From contig CANJUR010000013.1 in assembly GCA_947477565.1 (NCBI GenBank), positions 21,631-85,630 of the forward strand: a DNA stretch of 64,000 nt, read 5' to 3'. The notes under the pieces are model-generated. The model searched no databases and was not told the DNA's origin. It saw only the letters and a list, made by a program, of their open reading frames with translations. Position 1 is the stretch's first letter, and each line of letters starts with the position of its first letter. Below, piece after piece: positions 11,838 through 20,170 of the stretch. Origin of the DNA: Deltaproteobacteria bacterium. Its GTDB lineage: Bacteria > Myxococcota_A > Polyangia > Polyangiales > Ga0077539. Both the position numbers and the translations under genes were made by a program.

Positions 11838-13490
11838 TCAGCCGCCGCGAAGCTGGTCGAACAGGTCGATGTCCAGGTAGGGCAGAGTCACGGTCGAGTG
11901 GTTGACCAGCACCTTGTGCTCGTCGAGCAGGCGGCCGAGACCGACCCCATCGACCAGGGTGATGGGCGCCGCGCCGTCCTGGGAGGCCTCATCGCGCGCC
12001 CCGGAGAGCACCTGGCCGGTGGTGAACAGCCATCCCGTGCGGGCGTTGTTGTAGTGATGCAGCGAGCCGCGGAGTTCGATCACGCGCTCGCGGCCAACCT
12101 CACCGCCGCGCCGCAACACGATGGCGACAGGAATCTCCTCGGGACCGCGCCGGGCGATGCCGCAAAGGTGGGCTTCGACCTGCGAGAGCCCCGGCCGACG
12201 GGTCGAGCGCAGCGACGAGATGCCCATGCGCTCGAGCAGCAGCGCGGAGGCCTCGACGAAGGAGGCCTGGGGGAGTTCGTTGATACGCCGAACGACGTAG
12301 CGACGAGAGGCGTCGCGCAGACGCTCAAGCGCCGCGAGGGCCTCGGCCTCCGCGCGAACGAGGTCCGGAGGAAGCGTCCAGTCGAGGAGGCCCACGCGAC
12401 CACCGGCGAGGCGCAGTCGACTGCGCTCACCGCGCAGCGCCCGACGAGCACCATCGACCCGGATGGCCGCGGAAACGGTGGACTGCAAGAGCGCCGGATC
12501 GCCCGCAAGCTTGCCCGAGCGGAGACCCTCTTCGATCAGCGTGCGGAGACCCACCGGTTGGCGGTCATCGCGCCGCGCAAGGATGGCCACCACGGCATCC
12601 GCGGTGTCGCGACCGATCTCCTCGTCGCGTCCCTCCGGAGCCGGTTCCATACGCACTTCGGTGCGCTCGTCGCGACGGCCTTCGCCGCGCTGCTCGCGAG
12701 GTCCACGATCGCCACGATCGCCACGATCACCGCGATCGCCGCGCCGACCACGCCCGCGCTCTTCGCCGCGCTCGGTGCGTACCGGCTCAGGTCGTTCGCC
12801 GACCTCGCGCGGTGCCTCGCCCTCGACGGCGACGGCCTCCGCCGGAGTCTCGCCCTCGACGGCGCCCGTCGCAGCACCCTCTTCGCCCGCGGCCCCTTCG
12901 GTGCCCGGTGCGCCGTCGAGGCGTTCGCCCGCCCGACCTCGCCGACGCCGACGCCGACGCCGCTTGTTGCCATCCTGCTTCTCCGCCGAACCACCCAACA
13001 GGGGCTCGTCGTCGTCGTCTTCTTCGGAGAGACCCTCGACCGCGGCGGCCATGCGAGCCTGGACTTCCAGTTCCTCTGCAGAGCGCGGCGCCTCGTCCAC
13101 TTCTGGCGCGGCTGTAACGGCTTTCGGCGTCTCCACCGCGACGCTCTCCTCGCCCGAATCTCCGGCCGACGCCTCGACGCCTTCGGCCGCCACCGTCGCG
13201 GTACCGGTATCGGTCTCTGCGGTGTCCACGGCCTCGGTGCCTTCGTCGGCGGCGGCATCAATGGCACCCCACTCGCGCAGCCCAAACACCCCCGGGCGAA
13301 CCCGAACGATGTTTTGCGACGGATCGTCGCGGCGTGTCAGCGTTGCGAGCCGGGTGCTCATCGTCACCTCGGGGGTCTTGCCCACATGGGAGAGCAGGTT
13401 CTCGTCGATTGAGATCTGCGTGATCTTCTTGAAATGAAGGGGCTTGCCCAGCTTGCGCAGCACGGCCTCAGCGGCCTCGGTAAACGTCAT
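11838..13490 (-). CDS. HARE-HTH domain protein with RG-rich linker and Mrr-like nuclease-fold C-terminus
   Basis: A 550-aa three-part protein. Residues 1-75 (EAAEAVLRKLGKPLHFKKIT through GVFGLREWG) match the HARE-HTH winged-helix domain found in restriction enzymes, the RNA polymerase delta subunit and ASXL proteins. Residues about 80-300 are low complexity: an acidic Ala/Glu stretch, a basic RRRRRRRRG run, and RGDRGDRGDRGD. Residues about 398-550 resemble the Mrr-type restriction endonuclease fold: a strand AIVLRR (456-461) where active enzymes carry QxK, then FTTGQVLSGA and ITLVDGVGLGRLL. The QxK lysine is replaced by Arg and I see no GGID-type Asp, so catalysis may be lost. It could be a DNA- or RNA-associated factor rather than a nuclease. 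No methyltransferase is adjacent. Confidence 0.8.
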   Translation of the reverse strand: MTFTEAAEAVLRKLGKPLHFKKITQISIDENLLSHVGKTPEVTMSTRLATLTRRDDPSQNIVRVRPGVFGLREWGAIDAAADEGTEAVDTAETDTGTATVAAEGVEASAGDSGEESVAVETPKAVTAAPEVDEAPRSAEELEVQARMAAAVEGLSEEDDDDEPLLGGSAEKQDGNKRRRRRRRRGRAGERLDGAPGTEGAAGEEGAATGAVEGETPAEAVAVEGEAPREVGERPEPVRTERGEERGRGRRGDRGDRGDRGDRGPREQRGEGRRDERTEVRMEPAPEGRDEEIGRDTADAVVAILARRDDRQPVGLRTLIEEGLRSGKLAGDPALLQSTVSAAIRVDGARRALRGERSRLRLAGGRVGLLDWTLPPDLVRAEAEALAALERLRDASRRYVVRRINELPQASFVEASALLLERMGISSLRSTRRPGLSQVEAHLCGIARRGPEEIPVAIVLRRGGEVGRERVIELRGSLHHYNNARTGWLFTTGQVLSGARDEASQDGAAPITLVDGVGLGRLLDEHKVLVNHSTVTLPYLDIDLFDQLRGG

Positions 13491-13751
13491 GAAAATCCTC
13501 TATTCGATGGTCGACCGCCCCTTCGCTGTCGCGCTCGCCCGAACATTCGGGGGCCACGTGCGAGGGCTGGACGACTCTGTGCGGACATCGACCACGTACC
13601 AGGGCCCACCCCTGATCACGCGATGTCTGTGAACACACTACGCCGAAGTACCCAGAGAGGTAAAGCGCCGTCGCAACGGTTCTCCGCGAGTCCACCGTAG
13701 CGCGCCCCCCACGGATCGTTTACCTAGCACCAAGAACCCCACACAAACCCA

Positions 13752-14321
13752 ATGCCCAATACCACCGCATCCCCGAAGCCCAGCGCGTCCCGCGCCCCCC
13801 TCTGGATCAACGTCGCCCTCGTGGTCGGCGCCATCGGAATCTTCCTGGCGTGGCGTCGCGCGCGCGACCCGCACCGCCTATGGGCCAAGCGCGTCGAGGA
13901 GAGCCACCAGCACTACATCGACACGGCGCTGCGGCGCTGCTTCGGCACACTCGCCGCGGCCGACATCCGACGAACTGCCGACGAGGTGCGCGGAGGATCG
14001 CTTCCCCGGACTTTCGCTGAGTGCCACCGCGGGCCGATGGCCGAACTCCTGGTGGCCCCCAACAGCTTCATCGAGTCGATTCAAAATCCTCCGCTCGAGG
14101 TCTACCGACTCCGAGAGCGCGAGCGGTCAGCGTTGATGCGCCTCACCGCCAGCGCCCGCCTCCTCGAACAGGACGTCAGCCACGCGGCGGGGCATCCAAA
14201 CGCCCAGCAGCGCGAACCCATGGCGAGCAAGATTGAAGAGGTCGCCGTGGCGGCGCAGCACGAACGCGATGCCTTCGAAGACCTCGTTCACGCTGCTCGA
14301 GACGCCGCAACCCTCTTCTGA
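13752..14321 (+). CDS. Single-pass membrane protein, unknown function
   Basis: A 189-aa protein with a short Ser/Pro-rich N-terminus, one transmembrane helix at about 17-37 (INVALVVGAIGIFLAW followed by RRARD), and a roughly 150-residue helical domain with two cysteines (RCFGTL, ECHRGP). Positive residues after the helix suggest the soluble part stays in the cytoplasm, unless the N-terminus is an uncleaved export signal. No family is recognised. It is divergent from the HARE-HTH gene, with 261 bp between the two starts, and is followed by the tRNA-Asp terminator region. Confidence 0.65.
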   Translation: MPNTTASPKPSASRAPLWINVALVVGAIGIFLAWRRARDPHRLWAKRVEESHQHYIDTALRRCFGTLAAADIRRTADEVRGGSLPRTFAECHRGPMAELLVAPNSFIESIQNPPLEVYRLRERERSALMRLTASARLLEQDVSHAAGHPNAQQREPMASKIEEVAVAAQHERDAFEDLVHAARDAATLF

Positions 14322-14406
14322 TCGGATTTGCTCCTCACGGAGGGGGCACCGATGGACGGGGGGGGCATCGGGCCCAGCGCACCCTCGGTGCCTCGCGCGA
14401 CCCCTG

Positions 14407-14450
14407 AAATGACAAACGCCCCGGGAACCTCGTTGGTTCGCCGGGGCGTT
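14407..14450 (-). terminator. Intrinsic terminator downstream of tRNA-Asp
   Basis: A perfect 10-bp inverted repeat, AACGCCCCGG at 14415-14424 and CCGGGGCGTT at 14441-14450, encloses a second 5-bp pairing (GAACC/GGTTC). Read on the minus strand, the stem is followed by TTTGTCATTT. It lies 16 bp beyond the 3' end of tRNA-Asp. Confidence 0.85.
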
Positions 14451-14466
14451 CATCGTATCGATCAGG

Positions 14467-14540
14467 CGAGGTGGACGGGACTTGAACCCGCGATCTCCGG
14501 CGTGACAGGCCAGCGCGATAACCAGCTTCGCTACCACCCC
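14467..14540 (-). tRNA. tRNA-Asp (anticodon GTC)
   Basis: On the minus strand a 74-nt cloverleaf folds: acceptor GGGGTGG with CCACCTC (one G-T pair), D-stem GCGA/TCGC, anticodon stem CTGGC/GCCGG around loop CTGTCAC (anticodon GTC at 34-36), and T-stem GCGGG/CCCGT with TTCAAGT loop. The discriminator is G73, and the identity elements G34-T35-C36 and G73 fit Asp. CCA is not encoded (CCT follows). The gene has its own promoter and terminator. Confidence 0.95.
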
Positions 14541-14588
14541 ACTCTTCAGTCCGCGGCTTACAGCTCGCTTCCCGTCGAAGGGAGCAGT

Positions 14589-14618
14589 GGTCTACTCCCG
14601 CTCACTGCGGACTGTCAA
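14589..14618 (-). promoter_or_regulatory. Candidate promoter of tRNA-Asp
   Basis: On the minus strand, TTGACA (14613-14618) and TAGACC (14589-14594) are 18 bp apart and lie about 50 bp upstream of the mature tRNA 5' end. The -35 is a full consensus match; the -10 is weaker. Confidence 0.55.
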
Positions 14619-14636
14619 AGAGAAAAAATCACTCCC

Positions 14637-15425
14637 TCACTTTCCCGTGAACGTTCGCGGGGCGCGGGGATTCTCGACGAAGTTTCGCATGCCGCTCTTC
14701 TGGTCGTCGGTGGCGAAACAGAGCGCGAATCCCTGAATCTCCAACTCCTTCGCGACGCCAAGCGGAACATTCTCCGCCGCGTTCATCACCCGCTTCGCGT
14801 GGGCCACCGCGAGCGGAGCGTTCTTCGCGATCGCGTCGGCCAGGCTCTTCACCTCACCCGCGAGCGCCTCGGGCGCCACCACCCGGTCTGCAAGCCCGAT
14901 CGCAAGGGCCTCCGCCGCACTGATCACCGCCCCGACGAGAACCAACTCCCTCGCCTTGCCGACTCCCACGCGGCGCGCCAGTCGGATCGTTCCGCCGAAG
15001 CCAGGAATCACTCCAAGGCTCACCTCAGGTTGACCGAACTTCGCCTTCTCACTCGCAACGATCAGGTCGCACGCAAGCGCGATCTCCGTCCCTCCACCCA
15101 GTGCGAAGCCATTCACCGCCGCGATAATCGGAAACCCCACCGTCGCCATGAGTTCACCGAGCGCGTGCCCCTTCCGGGCGAAGCGCCCCGCCGCCTCGCT
15201 GTCGAGCCCGGCCATCTCCGCGATATCCGCACCCGCCACGAAGGCCTTGTCGCCGGCGCCGGTGAGCACCGCCACCCGCACCTCGGGCTGCGCCGCCAGC
15301 GCCGTGAACGCGAGCGTCAGCTCCTCGATCACCCGCGCGTTGATCGCGTTGAGCTTCTCTGGTCGGTGAATCACCACCGTCGCCACGTGACCATCCACCG
15401 CAACCCGGATCGTTTCGTAGTCCAT
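14637..15425 (-). CDS. Enoyl-CoA hydratase (crotonase family)
   Basis: A 262-aa protein that would hydrate trans-2-enoyl-CoA to 3-hydroxyacyl-CoA. It has the oxyanion-hole segments AGADIAEM and ALGGGTE, and both catalytic glutamates of hydratases: Glu114 (GGGTEIALACD) and Glu134 (GQPEVSLGVIPG), followed by GGTIRLARRVG. The ATG at 15425 lies 13 nt after the stop of the 3-hydroxyacyl-CoA dehydrogenase gene on the same strand, so the pair likely forms an operon performing two consecutive steps of beta-oxidation or a crotonyl/butyryl-CoA pathway. Substrate chain length cannot be read from the sequence. Confidence 0.93.
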   Translation of the reverse strand: MDYETIRVAVDGHVATVVIHRPEKLNAINARVIEELTLAFTALAAQPEVRVAVLTGAGDKAFVAGADIAEMAGLDSEAAGRFARKGHALGELMATVGFPIIAAVNGFALGGGTEIALACDLIVASEKAKFGQPEVSLGVIPGFGGTIRLARRVGVGKARELVLVGAVISAAEALAIGLADRVVAPEALAGEVKSLADAIAKNAPLAVAHAKRVMNAAENVPLGVAKELEIQGFALCFATDDQKSGMRNFVENPRAPRTFTGK

Positions 15426-15438
15426 CAGCGCCTCCGTT

Positions 15439-16299
15439 TTACTTCTTCTCGTAAGAATAGAACCCGCGGCCGGTCTTGCGTCCGAGCCAACCCGCCGCGA
15501 CGTAGTTTCGCAGCAGCACCGGCGCACGGTACTTGTCGTCCCCGAACTCGTGATGGAGCACGTCTGCGATGGCCAGCACCGTGTCGAGCCCGATGAAGTC
15601 CGACAACTCGAGCGGGCCCATCGGATGGTTGAGCCCGAGCTTCGCGGCCTGGTCGATGTCCAGCGGCGTACCGAGGCCGCTCTCCAGCACAAACACCGCC
15701 TCCACCAAGAGCGGGAGCAGCATTCGGTTCACCAGAAAACCGGGGCTGTCCTTAGCGGTCACCGCGGTCTTGTTGAGCTTTGCCGCGGCCGCGAGCGCCC
15801 GCTGGTGCGTCGCGTCGCTGGTCTGCATCGCGCGCACGATCTCCACCAGCTTCATCATCGGGACGGGGTTGAAGAAATGCAGCCCGATCACGTCCGCCGG
15901 GCGCTTCGTCACCGCCGCGATACGGGTCAGCGAGATCGAACTGGTGTTGCTCGCCAGCACCGCGCCGGGCTTCACCGCCGCGTCGAGTTGCGCGAAGAGC
16001 GCGAGCTTCGTCTCGAGATGCTCGGTCACCGCCTCGACGACGAAGTCGGACTCCGCGAGGTCGGCGATGGCCCCGACCGGCACGATGCGATCCACCGTCG
16101 CGCCAGCCTCCTCAGCGCTGATCTTCCCCTTCTCGACAAGCTTGCGAAGGCCTCCGGCGATCTTGTCCCGGGCCGACGTCGCCCGCTCGAGCGAGGCGTC
16201 CGCGAGGAGCACCTTCCAGCCCGCGCCCGCCGCCACCTGGGCGATGCCCGCCCCCATCTGCCCCGCGCCCAACACACCAAACACCGCGATGTCACTCAT
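15439..16299 (-). CDS. 3-hydroxybutyryl-CoA dehydrogenase
   Basis: A stand-alone 286-aa short-chain 3-hydroxyacyl-CoA dehydrogenase that interconverts 3-hydroxyacyl-CoA and 3-oxoacyl-CoA with NAD(P). The N-terminal Rossmann fold has GAGQMG (11-16). The catalytic region has SNTSS (Ser117/Asn118) and His141 in LHFFNPVPMMKLVE, with the Glu of the His-Glu pair at about 153. The C-terminal helical domain has SPGFLVNRMLLPL and HPMGPLELSDFIGLD; the end TGRGFYSYEKK is typical. It is the upstream gene of the pair with the enoyl-CoA hydratase. Length and motifs match the PaaH/Hbd type rather than the fused FadB type. Confidence 0.95.
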   Translation of the reverse strand: MSDIAVFGVLGAGQMGAGIAQVAAGAGWKVLLADASLERATSARDKIAGGLRKLVEKGKISAEEAGATVDRIVPVGAIADLAESDFVVEAVTEHLETKLALFAQLDAAVKPGAVLASNTSSISLTRIAAVTKRPADVIGLHFFNPVPMMKLVEIVRAMQTSDATHQRALAAAAKLNKTAVTAKDSPGFLVNRMLLPLLVEAVFVLESGLGTPLDIDQAAKLGLNHPMGPLELSDFIGLDTVLAIADVLHHEFGDDKYRAPVLLRNYVAAGWLGRKTGRGFYSYEKK

Positions 16300-16427
16300 G
16301 GCGAAGCGGGTAGTCCACGGCCGTGACCATCGTCAACCCCCGCCGTTGGACCAATCCCCTGTGACCCGTGTAGGAAGACGAAACCTTCGAAATCGCGGCC
16401 GCAGGTCGCGGGAAGAACCAGCTACCC

Positions 16428-17114
16428 ATGAATCTTCAATGGACCCGTCGGCTCACCGGCCTCGCGCTCGTCGGCGCCCTCACCATGGGCTGCCCCTCGC
16501 CGAGCATCTACGGCACCGCGCGCACCATTCCGCGTGGGACCACCCAGCACACGCTGGCCGTCGAAATGATCGGAGCGGCGGGCTCCGGTTCCAGCGCAGC
16601 CATTCCGAACCTCCCCACCTACCAACTGCGGCTCGGACTCGCGGACAACGTGGACCTCGGCATCCGCTTGAGCAACCTCTCGCTCCCCGGCGTGGACGTG
16701 AAGATCAACTTCGTCCGCGGGGCTTTCGATCTCTCCATCGTCCCGGGAGTGCAGGCGATTTATGCCGCGATCGGTGACCGCGGCGGAGGCATCCTTTACG
16801 CAAACCTCCCACTCGTCCTCGGATTCAACCTCTCGCGTAGCTTTAGCCTGATCGCCACGCCGGGCATCGCCTACGGCTCGGCCTTCGATCAAAGGAGCCG
16901 TACTTCCAGCGGCTCGTCGACGTCGTACAGCACCTACAGCGGCTCGGGCGTGATTCCCCGCCTTGGCGCCGGCGCAAACATCCGGATCAACAACACTTTC
17001 GCCCTCCAGCCCGAGTTCACGGCCTACTACAACGTCGATAACTCCGCAGCGATCTTCACCTTCGGGCTCGGCTTCCTCTTCGGCGCTCAGCCGGACTTCT
17101 CCGACATCCAGTAG
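16428..17114 (+). CDS. Outer-membrane beta-barrel-like lipoprotein
   Basis: A 228-aa protein with a signal peptide ending in LTMGC (lipobox; Cys at about 22). The mature sequence consists of alternating hydrophobic strands (YQLRLGLADNVDLGIRLS, FDLSIVPGVQAIY, FSLIATPGIAYG, IFTFGLGFLFG) typical of a small beta-barrel, with a Ser/Thr-rich loop (SSGSSTSYSTYSGSG) that may be surface-exposed. Functional assignment is not possible. It is a single gene facing the thiolase gene, with a bidirectional terminator-like hairpin between them. Confidence 0.75.
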   Translation: MNLQWTRRLTGLALVGALTMGCPSPSIYGTARTIPRGTTQHTLAVEMIGAAGSGSSAAIPNLPTYQLRLGLADNVDLGIRLSNLSLPGVDVKINFVRGAFDLSIVPGVQAIYAAIGDRGGGILYANLPLVLGFNLSRSFSLIATPGIAYGSAFDQRSRTSSGSSTSYSTYSGSGVIPRLGAGANIRINNTFALQPEFTAYYNVDNSAAIFTFGLGFLFGAQPDFSDIQ

Positions 17115-17120
17115 CGACGC

Positions 17121-17153
17121 CGTCCCAGCAGCCCCTCTCCGCCCGCTGGGACG
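17121..17153. terminator. Bidirectional terminator-like hairpin
   Basis: A perfect 9-bp inverted repeat, CGTCCCAGC at 17121-17129 and GCTGGGACG at 17145-17153, sits between the convergent stops at 17114 and 17177. There is no long T run on either side, so it may act as a Rho-independent-like stem or a transcript-end stabiliser. Confidence 0.5.
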
Positions 17154-17176
17154 ACGCACCCTCCCCCACCCTCCGA

Positions 17177-18358
17177 CTACGCCCGCTCGATCACCACGGC
17201 CACGGCCTCACCGCCGCCGATGCAGAGCGTCGCGAGCCCGCGCTTGACGCCCCGCCTCGCCATCGCGTGCGTCAGAGTTGTCAGGATGCGCGCACCGCTC
17301 GCACCGATGGGGTGCCCGAGCGCCACCGCGCCGCCGTTCACGTTGACCTTCGCCAGATCGATCTCGGACTTCTGCGCCACCGCCAGCGCCACCACGGCAA
17401 ACGCCTCGTTGATCTCGAACAGGTCGATGTCAGCCACGGACAAGCCCGTGCGAGCGAGCGTCGCGGCGATCGCCTTGGAGGGCGCCGTCGTAAACCACTC
17501 GGGCTCCTGCGCCGCGCTGCCGTACCCGACCACCCGCGCCAGGGGAGTGAGACCGAGGCGCTTCACCGCGTCGCCCGAGGCGAGCACCAACGCCGCAGCG
17601 CCATCGTTGATCTTGCTCGCGTTGGCCGCCGTAATCGTCCCGGCCTTGTCGAACGCCGGCTTCAGCGAGGCCATCTTGTCGGCGTCGCCACGCTTCGGCT
17701 CGTCGTCCTCCAGCACCGTCACCGCGCCCTTGCGACCCTCGATGGTCACACCGACGATCTCGTCGGCGAAGAGCCCGCCGGACTGCGCCGCAAGCGCACG
17801 CCGGTAGCTCTCCTTCGCAAAGGCGTCCTGCGCCTCGCGGGTGAACGACATCTCCTTCGCGCAAAGCTCGCCCGCCACACCCATGTGGAAGTTCTTGTAC
17901 GGGTCCCAGAGCCCGTCGTGGATCATCCCGTCGATGGCTGTCGCGTTGCCCATCCGCATCCCCTTGCGCGCCGTCGGCAGGTAGTACGGAACGTTCGACA
18001 TGCTCTCCATGCCGCCCGCCACCACCACGTCGGCGTCACCAAGCTGAATACTCTTCGTGCCGAGCATCACGGCCATCAAGCCCGATCCGCACACCTTGCC
18101 CACCGTCGTGCACGGAACGTTCGTCGGCAGCCCCGCGTACAGGGCCGCCTGCCGCGCGGGCGCCTGACCCTCCCCCGCGGTCAGCACGTTGCCCATGTAG
18201 ACCTCCCCCACTTGATCAGGGGCCACCCCAGCGCGCTCGAGCGCGGCCTTCACCGCCGTCGCTCCGAGGCGCGTTGCCACCACGTCCGCCAGCGACCCCT
18301 GAAACGCCCCGATAGGCGTGCGCACCGCGCTGCAAATGAACACCTCGACCTTCGACAT
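17177..18358 (-). CDS. Acetyl-CoA acetyltransferase (thiolase)
   Basis: A 393-aa thiolase that would condense or cleave acyl-CoA and acetyl-CoA. The nucleophile Cys90 (VGKVCGSGLMAV), His349 (GGAVALGHPIGASGAR) and the acid/base Cys379 (LCIGGGEAVA) are all present, together with NEAFA (the Asn of the oxyanion hole). Length and the GHPIGASG motif favour the biosynthetic type II group, which would fit the crotonase and 3-hydroxyacyl-CoA dehydrogenase encoded 1.8 kb away on the same strand. The ATG at 18358 is preceded by GAGGAGAG; a longer in-frame extension to 18412 has no comparable site. Confidence 0.95.
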   Translation of the reverse strand: MSKVEVFICSAVRTPIGAFQGSLADVVATRLGATAVKAALERAGVAPDQVGEVYMGNVLTAGEGQAPARQAALYAGLPTNVPCTTVGKVCGSGLMAVMLGTKSIQLGDADVVVAGGMESMSNVPYYLPTARKGMRMGNATAIDGMIHDGLWDPYKNFHMGVAGELCAKEMSFTREAQDAFAKESYRRALAAQSGGLFADEIVGVTIEGRKGAVTVLEDDEPKRGDADKMASLKPAFDKAGTITAANASKINDGAAALVLASGDAVKRLGLTPLARVVGYGSAAQEPEWFTTAPSKAIAATLARTGLSVADIDLFEINEAFAVVALAVAQKSEIDLAKVNVNGGAVALGHPIGASGARILTTLTHAMARRGVKRGLATLCIGGGEAVAVVIERA

Positions 18359-18513
18359 CGCCGCTCTCCTCGCCGCTTTTCCGGCGTGTATTTGTTGCGC
18401 CGCAGCAACCATCGCGCGACGCCGTTGCGGATTGTCTCCGCGCCCTCGCCCCCGTCAAGCGCGTCGCAGCGCAGCATCGCCCGACGACCACCCCCATCCC
18501 GCGCAACGGATGC

Positions 18514-19353
18514 TCAGCCCGCGCGGTCGGCCTTGCGTGCTCGCGCCTTCTCCGCCAGCTCTGCCGCGGTCTTGCGGTTGCCGCGATTCTCGAAGCGCTT
18601 CACGTCAACCCCACTCGACCGGATAAACGCCTGCACGTCCGTGTGATCAACCGCCAACACCTCCGCGGGCGAGCCCTGCGCAACGATGCGACCCTTGATC
18701 AGCATCGCAATGCGGTCGGCGATGTCGAAGGCGCTGACCATGTCGTGAGTGATCACCACGGAGGTCACCCCGAAGCGCTCGCGCATCTCCTCGATGAGCG
18801 CATCCACCGTGCGCGAAGTCACCGGATCAAGACCGCTCGTCGGCTCGTCGTAGATGAGCAACTCGGGCTCCATCACCAACGCCCGGGCGATGCCCACGCG
18901 CTTCGCCATGCCGCCGGAAATCTGCGCTGGAGTGAGCGTCGCGGCGTGGTCCACACCTAGCTCTTTAAGCTTGATCATGGCCTTCTCGCGGATGTCCTTT
19001 TCCGAGAGCTTTGTCTGCTCGCGCAGCGGAAATGCAACGTTGTCGAATACCGTCATCGAGTCGAAGAGCGCGTACTTCTGGAAGACCATTCCGAAGCGCC
19101 GACGCGCCTTCGCAAGCTGCACGTCGTTGAGCGACGAGATGTCCGTTCCGTCGATCACGATGCGCCCGCGCGTAGGACGCTCGAGCGCGATGAGATGGCG
19201 CACCAAAGTGCTCTTGCCCGCGCCCGATCCGCCGATGACCACCAGGGTTTCAGCGCGCCCGATGGTCATGTCCACCCCGTGAAGGATGGTGCGATCTCCG
19301 TAGATCTTGACGAGACCCTCCACCACCACATGCGCGTCCGTTGCGTCGAGCAT
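18514..19353 (-). CDS. mlaF: ABC transporter ATPase, MlaF-like (phospholipid transport)
   Basis: The 279-aa ATPase subunit of a MlaFEDB-type inner-membrane complex that moves phospholipids between inner and outer membrane. Visible are Walker A GGSGAGKST (41-49), Q-loop VFQKYALFDSMTV, signature ISGGMAKR (145-152), Walker B LLIYDE (165-170), DPVTS and a switch His in ITHDM. The C-terminal 35 residues form a charged helix (AAELAEKARARKADRAG). It follows mlaE by 16 nt in the same operon. No mlaD or mlaB follows; the next gene downstream is the thiolase. Confidence 0.93.
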   Translation of the reverse strand: MLDATDAHVVVEGLVKIYGDRTILHGVDMTIGRAETLVVIGGSGAGKSTLVRHLIALERPTRGRIVIDGTDISSLNDVQLAKARRRFGMVFQKYALFDSMTVFDNVAFPLREQTKLSEKDIREKAMIKLKELGVDHAATLTPAQISGGMAKRVGIARALVMEPELLIYDEPTSGLDPVTSRTVDALIEEMRERFGVTSVVITHDMVSAFDIADRIAMLIKGRIVAQGSPAEVLAVDHTDVQAFIRSSGVDVKRFENRGNRKTAAELAEKARARKADRAG

Positions 19354-19369
19354 TGGGCCGTCGCGCTCC

Positions 19370-20170
19370 TCAGACCTCGGTGAGCATCGAGGTGATCAGG
19401 TAGTCGAGAAGGAAGACCGCGACCACGCTCCAGACCACTGCCCTGGTCGTCGCCTGCCCAACACCCACAGCACCGCCAGACGCGAAGTACCCGTGGCGAC
19501 ACGAGATGAGCGTCACCGTGAACCCAAACACCAGCGCCTTGATGAGCCCCTGACGGATGTCCGAAGGGACAATCATCGTCTTGATGCGGTCGGCGAAGAT
19601 GCCCGGGTCGAGCGAGAGCCCCCACACGCCGATGGCCCAGGATCCGCCGACGCCCACAAGGAAGAAGATCAAAGCCAGCACCGGGACCATCACCAGTCCC
19701 GCGAGGATGCGCGGCACGACGAGGTACTGCACCGGGTTGACGGCCATCGTCTCGAGCGCGTCGATCTGCTCGGAGGAGCGCATATTTCCGAGCTCCGCGG
19801 CCATGCCCGATCCGGCGCGCGCGGCCACCATGATCGCCGTGAGCACCGGCGCCATCTCGCGCGAGAGGGTGAGCGCAACCACCCCTCCGACCATGTTTTC
19901 CGCGCCGAACCGACGAAATCCGTAGACCGTCTGCACCGCGAAGACCATCCCAGTAAAGAGCCCCACGAGGCCCACCAGGAAGACCGACTGCACGCCAACA
20001 AACTCCAACTGCGCCACCACCAGCGGCACCCGGTACGGCGGACGAACCCCCCAGAAAACCGCGCGAAACGCGAGGTCCGCAAGGATGCCGATCTCTTCGA
20101 ACACGGACTTCACCGGCGCCACGATGGAGGCGATGAATCCCGTCGGCTTCGGTGCTTCGTCCCCGCTCAT
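19370..20170 (-). CDS. mlaE: MlaE-family permease
   Basis: A 266-aa polytopic inner-membrane protein of the MlaE/Ttg2B/YrbE family. It has the conserved core AARAGSGMAAELGNMRSSEQIDALETMAVNP and hydrophobic segments matching the expected interfacial helix plus five membrane helices. Together with MlaF it would form the core of a phospholipid ABC system. Its ATG overlaps the alanine racemase stop (ATGA), so it is translationally coupled to a peptidoglycan precursor gene, which is an uncommon arrangement. Confidence 0.94.
   Translation of the reverse strand: MSGDEAPKPTGFIASIVAPVKSVFEEIGILADLAFRAVFWGVRPPYRVPLVVAQLEFVGVQSVFLVGLVGLFTGMVFAVQTVYGFRRFGAENMVGGVVALTLSREMAPVLTAIMVAARAGSGMAAELGNMRSSEQIDALETMAVNPVQYLVVPRILAGLVMVPVLALIFFLVGVGGSWAIGVWGLSLDPGIFADRIKTMIVPSDIRQGLIKALVFGFTVTLISCRHGYFASGGAVGVGQATTRAVVWSVVAVFLLDYLITSMLTEV

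Noticed and set aside
12690..12980. Short tandem repeats that could suggest a CRISPR or minisatellite
   Set aside because: The repeats are in frame and encode RGDRGD and poly-Arg in the HARE-HTH protein; there are no spacers.
11898..13412. Open frame of about 500 codons antisense to the HARE-HTH gene
   Set aside because: It is the mirror of the low-complexity coding region and has no domain; the minus-strand protein has two recognisable domains.
14328..15596. Open frame crossing the tRNA-Asp and antisense to the crotonase gene
   Set aside because: A coding sequence cannot plausibly run through the tRNA and its terminator, and composition is Arg/His-rich as in other antisense frames.
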